Shown in pieces: positions 54,190-63,825 of a stretch of DNA of 64,000 nt. The position numbers and the translations under genes were made by a program. This DNA comes from Psychrobacter sp. NG254 (GTDB taxonomy: Bacteria; Pseudomonadota; Gammaproteobacteria; Pseudomonadales; Moraxellaceae): NCBI RefSeq assembly GCF_015277735.1, contig NZ_JADHDA010000001.1, forward strand, positions 558,001 to 622,000. Reading direction: 5' to 3'. The notes under the pieces are model-generated. The model saw only the letters and a list, made by a program, of their open reading frames with translations. It had not been told where the DNA came from and made no database searches. Position 1 is the first letter of the stretch, and each line of letters starts with the position of its first letter.

Positions 54190-55371
54190 ATGAGCGAGCA
54201 GTCACCAGATCAAACCATGGATAATCTAAATCAAATCACCGGAAACGCTAGCGATACCGCAAATGAAAAAGATTTTTTAGACAATATTCGTCAAAATATT
54301 GATGCAGTAGACTGCGAAATCCAAACGTTGATCAATAACCGTGCCAAATTGGCTCAGCAAGTGGCTACGGTAAAGAAAAACCATATTGCCAATAACCCGG
54401 CGGCTGATAATAGCAACCCAATTTTTTATCGTCCTGAGCGCGAAGCACAAGTGTTAAAGGCGGTCATGGCGCGTAATACGGGCCCAATCGCTGACGAAAA
54501 GATGGCGCGTCTGTTCCGCGAAATCATGTCGGTATGCTTAGACTTAGAAGCGCCGCAGCGTATTGCCTTTTTGGGCCCTGTTGGTACCTTTACGCATGCC
54601 GCTGCGCTCAAGCACTTTGGCAAAGCCGCTGATACTGTGCCGATGACGACCATTACTGATGTATTCCGTGAAGTCGAAGCGGGTACAGCCATGTATGGTG
54701 TGGTACCGGTTGAGAACTCTTCAGAAGGCGTAGTCAATCACACATTAGACGGTTTCTTATCTTCTACCCTAAAAATCATTGGCGAAGTTGAGCTGCCTAT
54801 TCATCAGAACTTTTTGGTCGCAGAACACACCAAACTAGATGGTCTAAGCCGTATTTATTCGCATCAGCAGTCATTGGCTCAGTGTCGTCACTGGCTCGAT
54901 GTGAACTACCCCAATGTAGAGCGTGTGGCGGTATCTAGCAACGGTGAAGCGGCGCGTCGTCTTAAAAACGAATGGCATTCAGCAGCGATTGCAGGTGATG
55001 TTGCTGTAGCAGAGTATGGCTTACATAAGCTTTATTCAAATATCGAAGATAATCCAAGCAATACTACGCGCTTTTTGATCATCGGTCACGAAGCGGTCGC
55101 ACCATCAGGTCAAGACAAAACCTCTATCGTAGTTTCAGCACATGACAAAGCCGGCGCGTTGATCGAAATTTTGAAGCCATTGTCCTATCATGGCGTGTCG
55201 ATGACCAGTATCGAAACCCGTCCTGAACGTCCTAATAAATGGGCATATGTTTTCTTTATTGACATGGATGGTCATGTTAATGATCCAAATGTCAGTGCGG
55301 CTATCAATGATATTCGTCCATTGGTCAAAGACTTACGCGTACTCGGCTCGTATCCAAAGGCTGTGCTATAA
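54190..55371 (+). CDS. pheA: Bifunctional chorismate mutase/prephenate dehydratase (P-protein)
   Basis: Makes phenylpyruvate from chorismate. The 393-residue protein has the AroQ mutase domain (about residues 28-115, DNIRQNIDAVDCEIQTLIN), the dehydratase domain (AFLGPVGTFTHAAALKHFG and NTTRFLII) and a C-terminal ACT domain (SIVVSAHDKAGALIEIL with SIETRPER) that binds phenylalanine for feedback control. AAAAGGA lies upstream of the ATG. It is followed by hisC and tyrA-aroA on the same strand. Confidence 0.96.
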   Translation: MSEQSPDQTMDNLNQITGNASDTANEKDFLDNIRQNIDAVDCEIQTLINNRAKLAQQVATVKKNHIANNPAADNSNPIFYRPEREAQVLKAVMARNTGPIADEKMARLFREIMSVCLDLEAPQRIAFLGPVGTFTHAAALKHFGKAADTVPMTTITDVFREVEAGTAMYGVVPVENSSEGVVNHTLDGFLSSTLKIIGEVELPIHQNFLVAEHTKLDGLSRIYSHQQSLAQCRHWLDVNYPNVERVAVSSNGEAARRLKNEWHSAAIAGDVAVAEYGLHKLYSNIEDNPSNTTRFLIIGHEAVAPSGQDKTSIVVSAHDKAGALIEILKPLSYHGVSMTSIETRPERPNKWAYVFFIDMDGHVNDPNVSAAINDIRPLVKDLRVLGSYPKAVL

Positions 55372-55475
55372 AATATACGGCTTCACTCATTGGTATTCAT
55401 ACATAATAGATGGGTCTAAGTATTAAAAGACAGCATGTAAAGACCACATTTAAAGACCGTATCTAAGGATAAACC

Positions 55476-56618
55476 ATGCAGACGACTCAATTAACCGAAT
55501 CAAGCTTATTGCCACTCGTGCCAGCTTATGACAGTATTTTGGCGTTGGCGCCTTATCAAACGGGCAAGCCCATTGAAGAGTTGACACGCGAATACGGTAT
55601 CTCAGATGTGGTGAAGCTTGCCAGCAATGAGAACCCAATGGGCTGCTCACCACAAGTGACACTAGCCGTCACTGAGCAACTGGGTCAGCTATCGCGTTAT
55701 CCTGATGGCAATGGTTACTATCTCAAGCAAGCATTGGCAGATTTTAATGATGTCAATGTCGAGCAGATTACCTTAGGTAATGGCTCTGATGATTTGCTTG
55801 ATATTTTGGCGCGCAGTTTTGTGGGTATCGATGACGCTATTGTTTACAGTCAATATGCTTTTGTCGTGTACTCGATGCTCGCAAAAATGCAAGGTGCGAT
55901 GGATATAGAGGTGCCTGCGCACCGCTTTGGTCACGACTTAAAAGCGATGAGTCAGGCGGTACAAGATAACCCTAATACCAAAGTCGTCTTTATTGCCAAT
56001 CCCAACAATCCGACTGGTACGCAGCTTGGACATAAAGAGCTGCATCAGTTTGTTGCCAGTGTGCCAAGCTCAGTCTTGGTGGTATTGGATGAAGCTTATA
56101 TCGAGTATAGTCCTGAGAGTAATAATCGCGCGCTACTGGATGAGTTTGATAATGTCGTTATTGTTCGTACTTTTTCCAAAGCATATGGGCTGGCAGGTTT
56201 GCGCGTCGGCTATGCCCTAAGCTCAGTGCCAGTGGCCGACTTATTAAACCGTATTCGTCAGCCGTTTAATGTCAGTCGTATCGGTCTGGCGGCTGCGGCT
56301 GCGGCACTGGCCGATCAGGACTTTATCGAAAAAACCCGTCTAACGAATGATGAGCAAATGCGCTGGCTAGAAAAGCAGTTCGATGCATTGGGATTGGGAT
56401 TTGTGAAATCGTATGCCAATTTTATTATGGTCGAGGTACAAGTTGAGATGGAAGACATATCAGCGGCTTCAATCCATCAAGCACTGCTTGAGCAAGGCGT
56501 CATCGTTCGTCCATTAACGGCTTATGGATTGCCGAATTGGCTGCGCATCACAGTAGGAATGGCCGAAGAAAATCTGCGTTTGATTGATACCTTGCGCTCT
56601 ATTTTGACTGAAGATTAA
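55476..56618 (+). CDS. hisC: Histidinol-phosphate/aromatic aminotransferase
   Basis: A class I/II PLP aminotransferase of 380 residues. The PLP lysine is in RTFSKAYGLAGLRVGYA; NPNNPTGT and VVLDEAYIEY bind the cofactor. Position between pheA and tyrA suggests that it serves as the aromatic (or both histidinol-phosphate and aromatic) aminotransferase, as in other gammaproteobacteria with this gene order. Specificity is inferred from context. AAGGA precedes the ATG. Confidence 0.93.
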   Translation: MQTTQLTESSLLPLVPAYDSILALAPYQTGKPIEELTREYGISDVVKLASNENPMGCSPQVTLAVTEQLGQLSRYPDGNGYYLKQALADFNDVNVEQITLGNGSDDLLDILARSFVGIDDAIVYSQYAFVVYSMLAKMQGAMDIEVPAHRFGHDLKAMSQAVQDNPNTKVVFIANPNNPTGTQLGHKELHQFVASVPSSVLVVLDEAYIEYSPESNNRALLDEFDNVVIVRTFSKAYGLAGLRVGYALSSVPVADLLNRIRQPFNVSRIGLAAAAAALADQDFIEKTRLTNDEQMRWLEKQFDALGLGFVKSYANFIMVEVQVEMEDISAASIHQALLEQGVIVRPLTAYGLPNWLRITVGMAEENLRLIDTLRSILTED

Positions 56619-56727
56619 GTGCATCAATAGGTGCTTTTTAATTAAAGAATGGTTCTTAATTAGCTACTAAAATTATAATACTAAGACTGGCTTTATCTAT
56701 GTCTTAGTGTGTTCAACGAGAAATGCC

Positions 56728-59061
56728 GTGAGTAGTCAGAAAAATAATAAACTTCAATCGTCTCTAAATACTACGCTACCTATATTTAAACAAGTTTGTG
56801 TGATTGGACTTGGGCTGATTGGTGCAAGCTTTGCGCAAGCGATTAAAGACAATGGCTTGAGCTCGCGTCTGGTAGCGGTCGATAGGCATGCACCAAGTAT
56901 TACAGAAGCGATTGAGCATGGTCTGCTAGACGCTGGTAGTGCAACCCTGCAAGATATCATCGCTGGCAGTGATTTAATTATCATTGCAGTGCCAGTACAG
57001 GCCGTCCAAGCCGTGTTTGTTGATATTAAACAGGCAATGGATGATAGTCAGCTTGCCAGTGATTGCATCATGACGGATGTCTGTAGTACTAAGGTCAATA
57101 TCATTGATGCTGCTAAAGCGGTGTTCGGCTCGCTGCCGACAGGCCTGGTACCCGCGCATCCAATTGCTGGGGCTGAAAATTCAGGGTATCATGCGCGCCG
57201 CGCCAGTTTATTTGTCAATCATAGTGTTATTATCTGTGAGCTACCGACGACCAGTGCAACGGCTATTGCTAAGTTGCGACTATTATGGGAATCAGTGGGT
57301 GCAAATGTCATGTCAATGGACGCTGAGCATCATGATCGCATACTGGCGCACACCAGTCATTTGCCACATTTGCTTGCTTTTAATTTGGTTGAGCAATTGG
57401 CGAGCCATGATGATAATTTAGATATGTTTCGTTATGCTGCTGGCGGATTCCGTGACTTTAGCCGTATCGCTGCCAGTGACCCTAAAATGTGGCATGATAT
57501 ATTTTTTGCCAATCAAAGCGCGATTGTGAGCGCCCTTGATGAGTATGGTGTCTATCTACAGACCATGCGCCAGCTTATCATTGATAAAGATTCAACCGCC
57601 CTAATGGGACTTTTGGGCCGCGCGCAAGCCGCACGGCGACATTTCGGCCATATGTTAGCCAGCACCCCTTATACGGATACTTCTGCCATGTCAGCTTCTT
57701 ATAATATTACGCCTAGCAATACTGTTTCTGGCACTATCGCCATTCCTGGTGACAAATCTATCTCACATCGCAGCATTATGCTGGGCAGTCTTGCCACAGG
57801 CGTGACAAACGTCACTGGGTTTTTGGAAGGGGAGGATGCGTTAGCAACGCTACAAGCATTCCGTGATATGGGCGTGACGATTGAAGGCCCTGATAATGGC
57901 AATTTGACCATTCATGGTGTTGGTATGAAGGGTTTAAAACCTAGCAAAACACCACTGTACATGGGTAACTCTGGCACCAGCATGCGCCTGCTGTCTGGTA
58001 TCTTAGCCGCGCAGTCATTTGATAGCGTGTTGACCGGTGATACCAGTCTTAGTAAACGCCCGATGGAGCGTGTGGCTGCGCCATTACGGTCTATGGGTGC
58101 CGTGATTCAGAGCACTGGGCATAGCGGTACTGCACCGCTCAGCATCACTGGTCGTGAGAATGTTGGTGAGCCACTCCAAGGCGCTGAGTATGATATGCCA
58201 GTTGCTTCAGCTCAGGTCAAGTCTTGTTTGCTATTGGCAGGACTGTGGGCCGAGGGTACGACAACTGTCATTCAGCCTGAGATCAGTCGCGATCATACCG
58301 AGCGTATGCTATCGGCCTTTGGTTATCCAGTAACCGTAGACGGTAATCGCATCAGCGTCACAGGCGGTGGTACGCTGACAGGCGGTGACATCGCAGTGCC
58401 TGCCGATATCTCATCATCAGCCTTCTTTATGGTGGCTGCTGCCATTAGCCAAAATAGCGAGTTGACCCTAACGCAAGTAGGTATCAACCCGACACGTACG
58501 GGCATTATCGATATCTTAAAATTAATGCAAGCGGATATTAGCTTGAGCAATGAGACACATGTGGGCGGCGAGCCTGTTGCTGATATCACTATTCGCAGCT
58601 CAAACTTGGTCGGTATTGAAATACCAGAGCACCTCGTGCCGCTAGCGATTGATGAATTCCCTGTACTATTTATCGCGGCCAGCTGTGCACAGGGTCGCAC
58701 GGTATTGACGGGTGCCAAAGAGCTACGTGTCAAAGAATCTGACCGTATTGCTGTGATGGCAGAAGGGCTACATACGCTTGGTATTGATTGTACTGTTACT
58801 GATGATGGTCTGATTATTGAAGGTAAAGGCGCTGCTACTGAAAATGGCAAAGTAAATAATAGCCAGCCAGTTTTTGGTGGCGGTCATATCGTCTCGCACC
58901 ATGATCACCGTATTGCGATGAGCTTTTCTGTGGCCAGTCTGCGTGCATCCAAGCAAATCACTATTGAAGGGGTCGAAACGGTCAATACCAGTTTCCCAGG
59001 ATTTGCGGAACTTGCCAATCACATTGGTATGTCTATCCAAGTGGATACGGGTGCTGAGTAG
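56728..59061 (+). CDS. tyrA-aroA: Fused prephenate dehydrogenase / EPSP synthase (TyrA-AroA)
   Basis: A 777-residue bifunctional protein. The N-terminal TyrA part (to about residue 310) has the NAD motif GLGLIGASFAQAI, HPIAGAENSG and HTSHLPHLLAF. From about residue 320 the AroA part has GDKSISHRSIMLGSLATG, YMGNSGTSMRLLSG, SKRPMERV, DISSSAFFMVAAA and RVKESDRIAVMAEGL, so both enzymes look complete. A GTG at 56728 with GAGA upstream is preferred; another GTG lies at 56707. It joins the chorismate step and the tyrosine branch in one chain, as in Acinetobacter and Psychrobacter. Confidence 0.95.
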   Translation: MSSQKNNKLQSSLNTTLPIFKQVCVIGLGLIGASFAQAIKDNGLSSRLVAVDRHAPSITEAIEHGLLDAGSATLQDIIAGSDLIIIAVPVQAVQAVFVDIKQAMDDSQLASDCIMTDVCSTKVNIIDAAKAVFGSLPTGLVPAHPIAGAENSGYHARRASLFVNHSVIICELPTTSATAIAKLRLLWESVGANVMSMDAEHHDRILAHTSHLPHLLAFNLVEQLASHDDNLDMFRYAAGGFRDFSRIAASDPKMWHDIFFANQSAIVSALDEYGVYLQTMRQLIIDKDSTALMGLLGRAQAARRHFGHMLASTPYTDTSAMSASYNITPSNTVSGTIAIPGDKSISHRSIMLGSLATGVTNVTGFLEGEDALATLQAFRDMGVTIEGPDNGNLTIHGVGMKGLKPSKTPLYMGNSGTSMRLLSGILAAQSFDSVLTGDTSLSKRPMERVAAPLRSMGAVIQSTGHSGTAPLSITGRENVGEPLQGAEYDMPVASAQVKSCLLLAGLWAEGTTTVIQPEISRDHTERMLSAFGYPVTVDGNRISVTGGGTLTGGDIAVPADISSSAFFMVAAAISQNSELTLTQVGINPTRTGIIDILKLMQADISLSNETHVGGEPVADITIRSSNLVGIEIPEHLVPLAIDEFPVLFIAASCAQGRTVLTGAKELRVKESDRIAVMAEGLHTLGIDCTVTDDGLIIEGKGAATENGKVNNSQPVFGGGHIVSHHDHRIAMSFSVASLRASKQITIEGVETVNTSFPGFAELANHIGMSIQVDTGAE

Positions 59062-59178
59062 GTCGTTGCGTGCTGAATACTGGATTGATGCTTCTATACG
59101 ACTTACCGAGTAAAATAGCCTAAGCAAAATACTGATCCTGATAAATAAAATTCCTTAATCATTCAGTTTAAAATCGTT

Positions 59179-59222
59179 AGCAATGTACTCATGTCACTAT
59201 TGGCATGGGTACATTGCTTTTT
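59179..59222 (+). terminator. Intrinsic terminator of the tyrA-aroA unit
   Basis: Stem AGCAATGTAC/GTACATTGCT, with an inner CATG pair, followed by a T-run. About 120 bases after the stop codon. Confidence 0.88.
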
Positions 59223-59327
59223 ACCTTTCACTCTTACTGTAGTAACCCTGTGCTCTCACCATCAAAATGATAATAATACTCAGAATTGGGTGAGAGCACG
59301 CTTTGCTCTAACAAGTTGTCCTATATT

Positions 59328-60290
59328 ATGACTACCCAAAACGTCGTCAAAAAACCCGTGACCCCCATAAAAACCACCAGACGCGGTATCATCACTGCGC
59401 TCATTGCCTTTTTCATCTGGGGCGGGTTTCCATTATATTTCAAGCAGTTGTCTGAGTACGATGCCACTGAAATTATTGGCCATCGTATTATTTGGACATT
59501 TTTATGTTTGCTAGTGCTGCTGGTTGTGACCAAGCGCTGGCAGTGGATTGACACCTTAAAGCAAAATCCAAGATGGATTGTATACACCTTTTTGTCAGGT
59601 CTGATTATTGCGACCAACTGGTTGACCTATGTCTGGGCGGTTAACCAAGACCGTATTCTTGAGGCCAGTTTGGGTTACTTTATTGGCCCGCTGGTGGGCG
59701 TGGCGCTCTCGATGATACTGTTCAAAGAGCGCTTACGTACCCTGCAATGGGTGGCGATTGGCTTTGCGTTATTGTCTGTGGCCATTCAGGTGATTATGAT
59801 TGGCAGTCTGCCATGGATCTCACTGATACTGGCATTCAGTTTTAGCACTTATGGTACGATTCAGCGTCAAACGCCGTTGACTGCGATTGATGCGATGTTT
59901 GTTGAAACGACCATGTTAGTACCGATTTGTTTATGGTGGTTTTGGCAGTCTGATGTGGCAAGCCACCAATTAAGTTTTTGGTTTAGCCCAAATATTTGGC
60001 TGTTGATGATAGCGGGGCCAATCACGTTGATACCGCTCCTGTTATTCAATAAATCAACCAAACTGGTGGCTTATAGTATCTTGAGCTTTATGAACTATTT
60101 AACACCGACCTTTATTTTCTTCTTGGCTGTGTTTTATTATAATGAAGCCTTTGATGTAAAACGCTTGGCGGTATTTGGCCTGATTTGGTTTGGCCTGCTG
60201 CTGTTCAGTATTGATTTGTGGCGACATCGACCAAGCAAAATGCTCAAGGCGGCACGCCTGCGCGAAGAGAAGTTGCAGCAAGCCAAGTAG
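59328..60290 (+). CDS. rarD: RarD-type EamA transporter
   Basis: A 320-residue inner membrane protein with about ten hydrophobic segments. The start of the first repeat, RRGIITALIAFFIWGGFPLYFKQL, and the later EIIGHRIIWTFL and NWLTYVWAVNQDRILEASLGYFIGP are typical of RarD. Substrate unknown. The ATG at 59328 is preferred over an upstream TTG because it gives the usual RarD N-terminus. folB follows after about 60 bases on the same strand. Confidence 0.92.
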   Translation: MTTQNVVKKPVTPIKTTRRGIITALIAFFIWGGFPLYFKQLSEYDATEIIGHRIIWTFLCLLVLLVVTKRWQWIDTLKQNPRWIVYTFLSGLIIATNWLTYVWAVNQDRILEASLGYFIGPLVGVALSMILFKERLRTLQWVAIGFALLSVAIQVIMIGSLPWISLILAFSFSTYGTIQRQTPLTAIDAMFVETTMLVPICLWWFWQSDVASHQLSFWFSPNIWLLMIAGPITLIPLLLFNKSTKLVAYSILSFMNYLTPTFIFFLAVFYYNEAFDVKRLAVFGLIWFGLLLFSIDLWRHRPSKMLKAARLREEKLQQAK

Positions 60291-60353
60291 TCGTTTCATT
60301 TGAACACTGAATTTAATACTCTAATTAAAAATTTAGCAAGCAAGGATGAGAGC

Positions 60354-60779
60354 ATGTTTTATACCGAATCTGATGTGGTATTTGTCAAAGGCCTAAAAGT
60401 AGAAGCAGTGATTGGTGTTTTTGACTGGGAGCGTGCTATCACTCAGCCATTACTCATTGATATTGCGCTTGAGACGGACATCAGCCGTGCTGCTGTGTCA
60501 GATGATGTCAGCGATGCACTGAGCTATAAAGAAGTCTGCGATGATGTGAGTGAGTGGTGTATAGAGATCAAAGCAAAACTGCTTGAGCATTTGGCTGGGC
60601 AAATCTCTGATAAGCTCTTTGCAAAGTATGACTGTCAGAAAATCACACTAAGCATTGCCAAGCCTACAGCCATTACAGCCGCCGATGCGGTTGGGGTGCA
60701 GATAACACGCTATGCGCCCGTGTCAACCAGCGAGCTAGCTGATACAGAAGTTAGTGATAGCCAATCTGATGATGCATAA
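60354..60779 (+). CDS. folB: Dihydroneopterin aldolase
   Basis: Cleaves dihydroneopterin to hydroxymethyl-dihydropterin and glycolaldehyde in folate synthesis. The 141-residue protein starts MFYTESDVVFVKGLKVEAVIGVFDWER, has the conserved Glu of IGVFDWE, then SYKEVCDDV and the catalytic Lys region in ITLSIAKPTAI. The ATG at 60354 has GATGAGAG upstream. Its last codons overlap the next gene, which supplies the next enzyme in the pathway. Confidence 0.9.
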   Translation: MFYTESDVVFVKGLKVEAVIGVFDWERAITQPLLIDIALETDISRAAVSDDVSDALSYKEVCDDVSEWCIEIKAKLLEHLAGQISDKLFAKYDCQKITLSIAKPTAITAADAVGVQITRYAPVSTSELADTEVSDSQSDDA

Positions 60780-61302
60780 AACGTCAATGAATTTGAATTT
60801 AGCAACGCTAACACAATGTGCACCTGAGACGGTGCAAGCGCAGTCTGTGGCAGATGTCGTGTTAGCGCTAGGTAGTAACTATCAAGCCGAAAAGTATCTA
60901 CCGCTTGCCCGAGAGATGTTGGCAACGCTCGGTGAGATACAATTGTCTACAGCATTTCAAAACCCTGATTTTACTGCGACTACCCAATTACTAAAGCCTG
61001 ACTATACCAATCAGTGTGTCCACTTAGTACTGACCACACCGATAAGCTTGCAGCAACTACAACACACCTTTAAAACGCTTGAAGGCAATTGTAATCGGTG
61101 TCGACAGGCTGAGGCCAATCAGGTGCGACTGGTGACAATGGATATTGATATTCTATTGATCAAACTGGCTGAAAAAGAAAATAGCCTAAGCAAAGAATCG
61201 ATATCTGAATCAACGTCGAATTGGATTGTAATGGCGGATCGTTATCCATTTAAAGCGCATGAAAATGCAGGGATAGATGAACTAGTAGATGTCAGTTATT
61301 AA
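60772..61302 (+). CDS. folK: HPPK-like protein (7,8-dihydro-6-hydroxymethylpterin pyrophosphokinase)
   Basis: About 176 residues; starts as an HPPK with VVLALGSNYQAEKYLPLARE and keeps the metal-binding DID in TMDIDILLI. Several usual parts are weak: the RW-PRTLD segment is replaced by NCNRCRQAEANQVRLVTMDID, and the C-terminal part after it is short. It overlaps the folB stop by eight bases from the ATG at 60772; ATGs at 60769 and 60787 are also possible. Position after folB supports the function. It is convergent with cysE and has its own terminator. Confidence 0.72.
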   Translation: MHKTSMNLNLATLTQCAPETVQAQSVADVVLALGSNYQAEKYLPLAREMLATLGEIQLSTAFQNPDFTATTQLLKPDYTNQCVHLVLTTPISLQQLQHTFKTLEGNCNRCRQAEANQVRLVTMDIDILLIKLAEKENSLSKESISESTSNWIVMADRYPFKAHENAGIDELVDVSY

Positions 61303-61320
61303 TCATTAACGTTTATTATT

Positions 61321-61366
61321 AACCATAAAAGCCCTGCTAGGTAAAATAGCAGGGCTTTTATGGTTA
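61321..61366. terminator. Bidirectional terminator between folK and cysE
   Basis: A 19-bp perfect stem (AACCATAAAAGCCCTGCTA with its complement) and a short loop. Confidence 0.93.
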
Positions 61367-61459
61367 TGATGTTACCTGACGTTTCATTTGATGAACTTTA
61401 TAGATTTTGAACTTTTTGCTCATCTATTAGTAAGTGATTTATATGCAGGTGCATGAATG

Positions 61460-62368
61460 TTATTTCTGCTCGGTATCTACTGCATCTATATCAGCACGTC
61501 CAATCACATCCAAATCTTCTAGACATAGCTTGTCATATTTCTTTTTGCAAAAGCTTGGGTCAATATCACACATCGCTGATTGCAGTTGATCTAGGCGATT
61601 CTCTGATTGCTGGATATGCTCGAGCATTTTAGCAAAAGCTTCTGCAACAGGGTCTTGTGAATAAGGGTCGATACCATAAGCACGGAAAGTATTGGTACGT
61701 TTGGCAGTAGGGGTCATATCTTTAGTTTGCTCGTCGCTCTCACCAGCTTGGGCAACTTTTTCTTGTTGCTTAGCATCCTGTACTTTGGTAGTCAGTGGAT
61801 TGCCTTTTTCATCATGATGATCTGAGATCATACGAGCAGCACTACCGATCATCGTAGCGCCTGCTGGTACTGGTTTGACTACGACTGCATTTGAGCCGAT
61901 TTTGGCATTTTTGCCAACCGTAAATGGCCCCAAGACTTTCGCACCAGCACCAACGGTCACACCATCTTCTAATGTTGGATGTCGTTTGCCATTGTTCCAA
62001 GATACACCGCCAAGAGTAACGCCGTGATACAAGGTTACATCATTACCAATCTCAGCGGTCTCACCGATGACGACGCCGACACCATGATCGATAAAAAAGC
62101 GCCTGCCGATCTTGGCAGCAGGGTGAATCTCGATACCTGTGATAATACGTGAGCCGTATGAGATAACACGAGCCGCCAGTTTCTGTTCATTGTTCCACAG
62201 ACAGTGCGCACCGCGATGCAAAATGAGCGCATGGATGCCAGGATAAGTTAGGATAACTTCCAAGCTATTGCGTGCTGCAGGGTCACGGGTAAATACCGCA
62301 TCGACATCTTCTTTTAGGTCTTTTTTAATATTGACCAATGATTTAAACAATTTGGATGGCAATGACAT
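61460..62368 (-). CDS. cysE: Serine O-acetyltransferase
   Basis: Acetylates L-serine for cysteine synthesis. The 302-residue protein is of the short-N-terminus (EpsC/CysE2) type, with the left-handed beta-helix built from hexapeptide repeats ([37 protein letters not shown]) and the catalytic His in FIDHGVG. A charged extension of about 110 residues follows the beta-helix; the helix core ends near residue 190. The usual C-terminal tail, which inserts into cysteine synthase, is not obvious within that extension. Confidence 0.92.
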   Translation of the reverse strand: MSLPSKLFKSLVNIKKDLKEDVDAVFTRDPAARNSLEVILTYPGIHALILHRGAHCLWNNEQKLAARVISYGSRIITGIEIHPAAKIGRRFFIDHGVGVVIGETAEIGNDVTLYHGVTLGGVSWNNGKRHPTLEDGVTVGAGAKVLGPFTVGKNAKIGSNAVVVKPVPAGATMIGSAARMISDHHDEKGNPLTTKVQDAKQQEKVAQAGESDEQTKDMTPTAKRTNTFRAYGIDPYSQDPVAEAFAKMLEHIQQSENRLDQLQSAMCDIDPSFCKKKYDKLCLEDLDVIGRADIDAVDTEQK

Positions 62369-62500
62369 AAGGCGTCCTGTCTATTCGTCAGTAAAGTATG
62401 TTGCTAAAGCGACAATACCGCTAAGTTATTATCGTTTTATAATAATCGTATCTACACAAAGCTATTTTAAGTATGGCAACTTTATATGCTTAAACGTGTC

Positions 62501-63379
62501 TTAGTCCTTTGAGAGTTTGGCAATCAAAGCACTGAGTAGCTGATACTCTTTTTGATCAAGCTGCAAACGTGACCCAAGTCTAGACAATCGTGATGGCAAC
62601 GATTTTAGGTGCTCACTATTTGCTAGACCACGGTTTACCATTAGGTCAGTGGTACGCTGAGTAAGTTGTTGTAGCTGCTGCTGGGTAATAGCAGGCTCAT
62701 CCCATTGCTGACGTAGATGCACATCAAGCGTTGACTGAACAGGAGCGCTCAAATCAGTATCTAGATTATCTGCTGTCTGAATGTGCGTCTGAGCGTAAGC
62801 AAAGACAAAGCTGGCGATTACCTGCACGGCTGATGCGACATTTAGTACAGGATAAGCAGGATTGGCATCGATTTGAATATGATAATCTGCATAAGCCAAT
62901 TCTTCATTGGTCAATCCACGATCTTCACGTCCAAATAAGATAGCGATATTTGGTTTGCCAGTAGCAGCTATATCTCGACTACTATCATTTGCACTTAAAG
63001 CTGACTGTGTATCGATAAAGTCAAACATGATTTTGGCAGCTTGCGAGGGTGTCACCACAGGGCGAGGTAAGTGACGGCTACGACTGCTAGCGGCAAACAC
63101 CAACTGACAGTCCGAAATGGCAGATTCCAGAGTTGGTGCGATCAATGCAGAGGACAATAGCTCACCACCACCCGCTGCATGAGATACACTGGTCTCATCA
63201 ATTGGTAATTTAGGATCGACCACGGTCAAACGAGACAAACCCATGGTATGCATCGCACGTGCCGCTGAGCCAATATTAGCAGGCAAAGTTGTATTGACCA
63301 TGACTACTTGTAAGCAGTCAAGGTAGTCGCTCACCGTGTGGTCAGATGGTGCTACTACTAATGAAGAGTCATTACTCAT
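62501..63379 (-). CDS. trmJ: tRNA (cytidine/uridine-32-2'-O)-methyltransferase TrmJ
   Basis: A SPOUT methyltransferase for ribose of position 32 in tRNA. The N-terminal VMVNTTLPANIGSAARAMHTMG is the family signature, with RLTVVDPKLP; the SAM knot is ILFGREDRGLTNEEL and YPVLNVASAVQV. A C-terminal helical region (QLQQLTQRTTDLM...) matches TrmJ rather than the shorter TrmL. Length 292 residues. Its start overlaps the end of the Hpt gene by one base (TAATG). Confidence 0.92.
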   Translation of the reverse strand: MSNDSSLVVAPSDHTVSDYLDCLQVVMVNTTLPANIGSAARAMHTMGLSRLTVVDPKLPIDETSVSHAAGGGELLSSALIAPTLESAISDCQLVFAASSRSRHLPRPVVTPSQAAKIMFDFIDTQSALSANDSSRDIAATGKPNIAILFGREDRGLTNEELAYADYHIQIDANPAYPVLNVASAVQVIASFVFAYAQTHIQTADNLDTDLSAPVQSTLDVHLRQQWDEPAITQQQLQQLTQRTTDLMVNRGLANSEHLKSLPSRLSRLGSRLQLDQKEYQLLSALIAKLSKD

Positions 63380-63753
63380 TATTGTCCCAGTCTTAGATTG
63401 ATTTCTTGTTCAGCCCGTTGTAAGGCGACGGCGATTTCTTCAACCAGGTCTGCTTGTTCGCTGATGCGGCGCCCACGGCAGTGCTCTTGCAGTTGACTGC
63501 TAAGACGAACCAGTTGAGTAGTGCCTAAATTGGCGCTTGCCCCTTTTAGTGCATGGGCCGTCTCAAATCCATTGGCATTATCATTTGCTTGCTGGGCGAC
63601 TCGGAGTGTTGCTATTCGCTGTTGACTGTCTTTGAAATACACTTGTATCAGATCAACAAAATCTTCTTCTAGCAAATCACGCATGTCTTCGAATTGTTCG
63701 TGATTGACAATCTCTTCACTGGTCTGAGTATTATTATTTGGCATGTCATCCAT
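63379..63753 (-). CDS. Hpt domain protein (histidine phosphotransfer)
   Basis: A 124-residue single Hpt domain: a four-helix bundle with the phosphorylated His in ETAHALKGASANLG and EDFVDLIQVYFKDSQQRIATL before it. It would carry phosphate between a hybrid sensor kinase and a response regulator, neither of which is in the window. It overlaps trmJ by one base, so the two are likely transcribed together. The partner system cannot be told from sequence. Confidence 0.88.
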   Translation of the reverse strand: MDDMPNNNTQTSEEIVNHEQFEDMRDLLEEDFVDLIQVYFKDSQQRIATLRVAQQANDNANGFETAHALKGASANLGTTQLVRLSSQLQEHCRGRRISEQADLVEEIAVALQRAEQEINLRLGQ

Positions 63754-63825
63754 GGTTTTTATCCAATTGTTAAAAGTTAAAACAGTAATGTTACTATAAT
63801 GAATTTTTTAAAAGTAATGTACGTC

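Noticed and set aside
58323..58850. A 175-codon frame antisense to the aroA part of tyrA-aroA
   Set aside because: It mirrors codon choice of the AroA gene on the other strand, which is clearly real.
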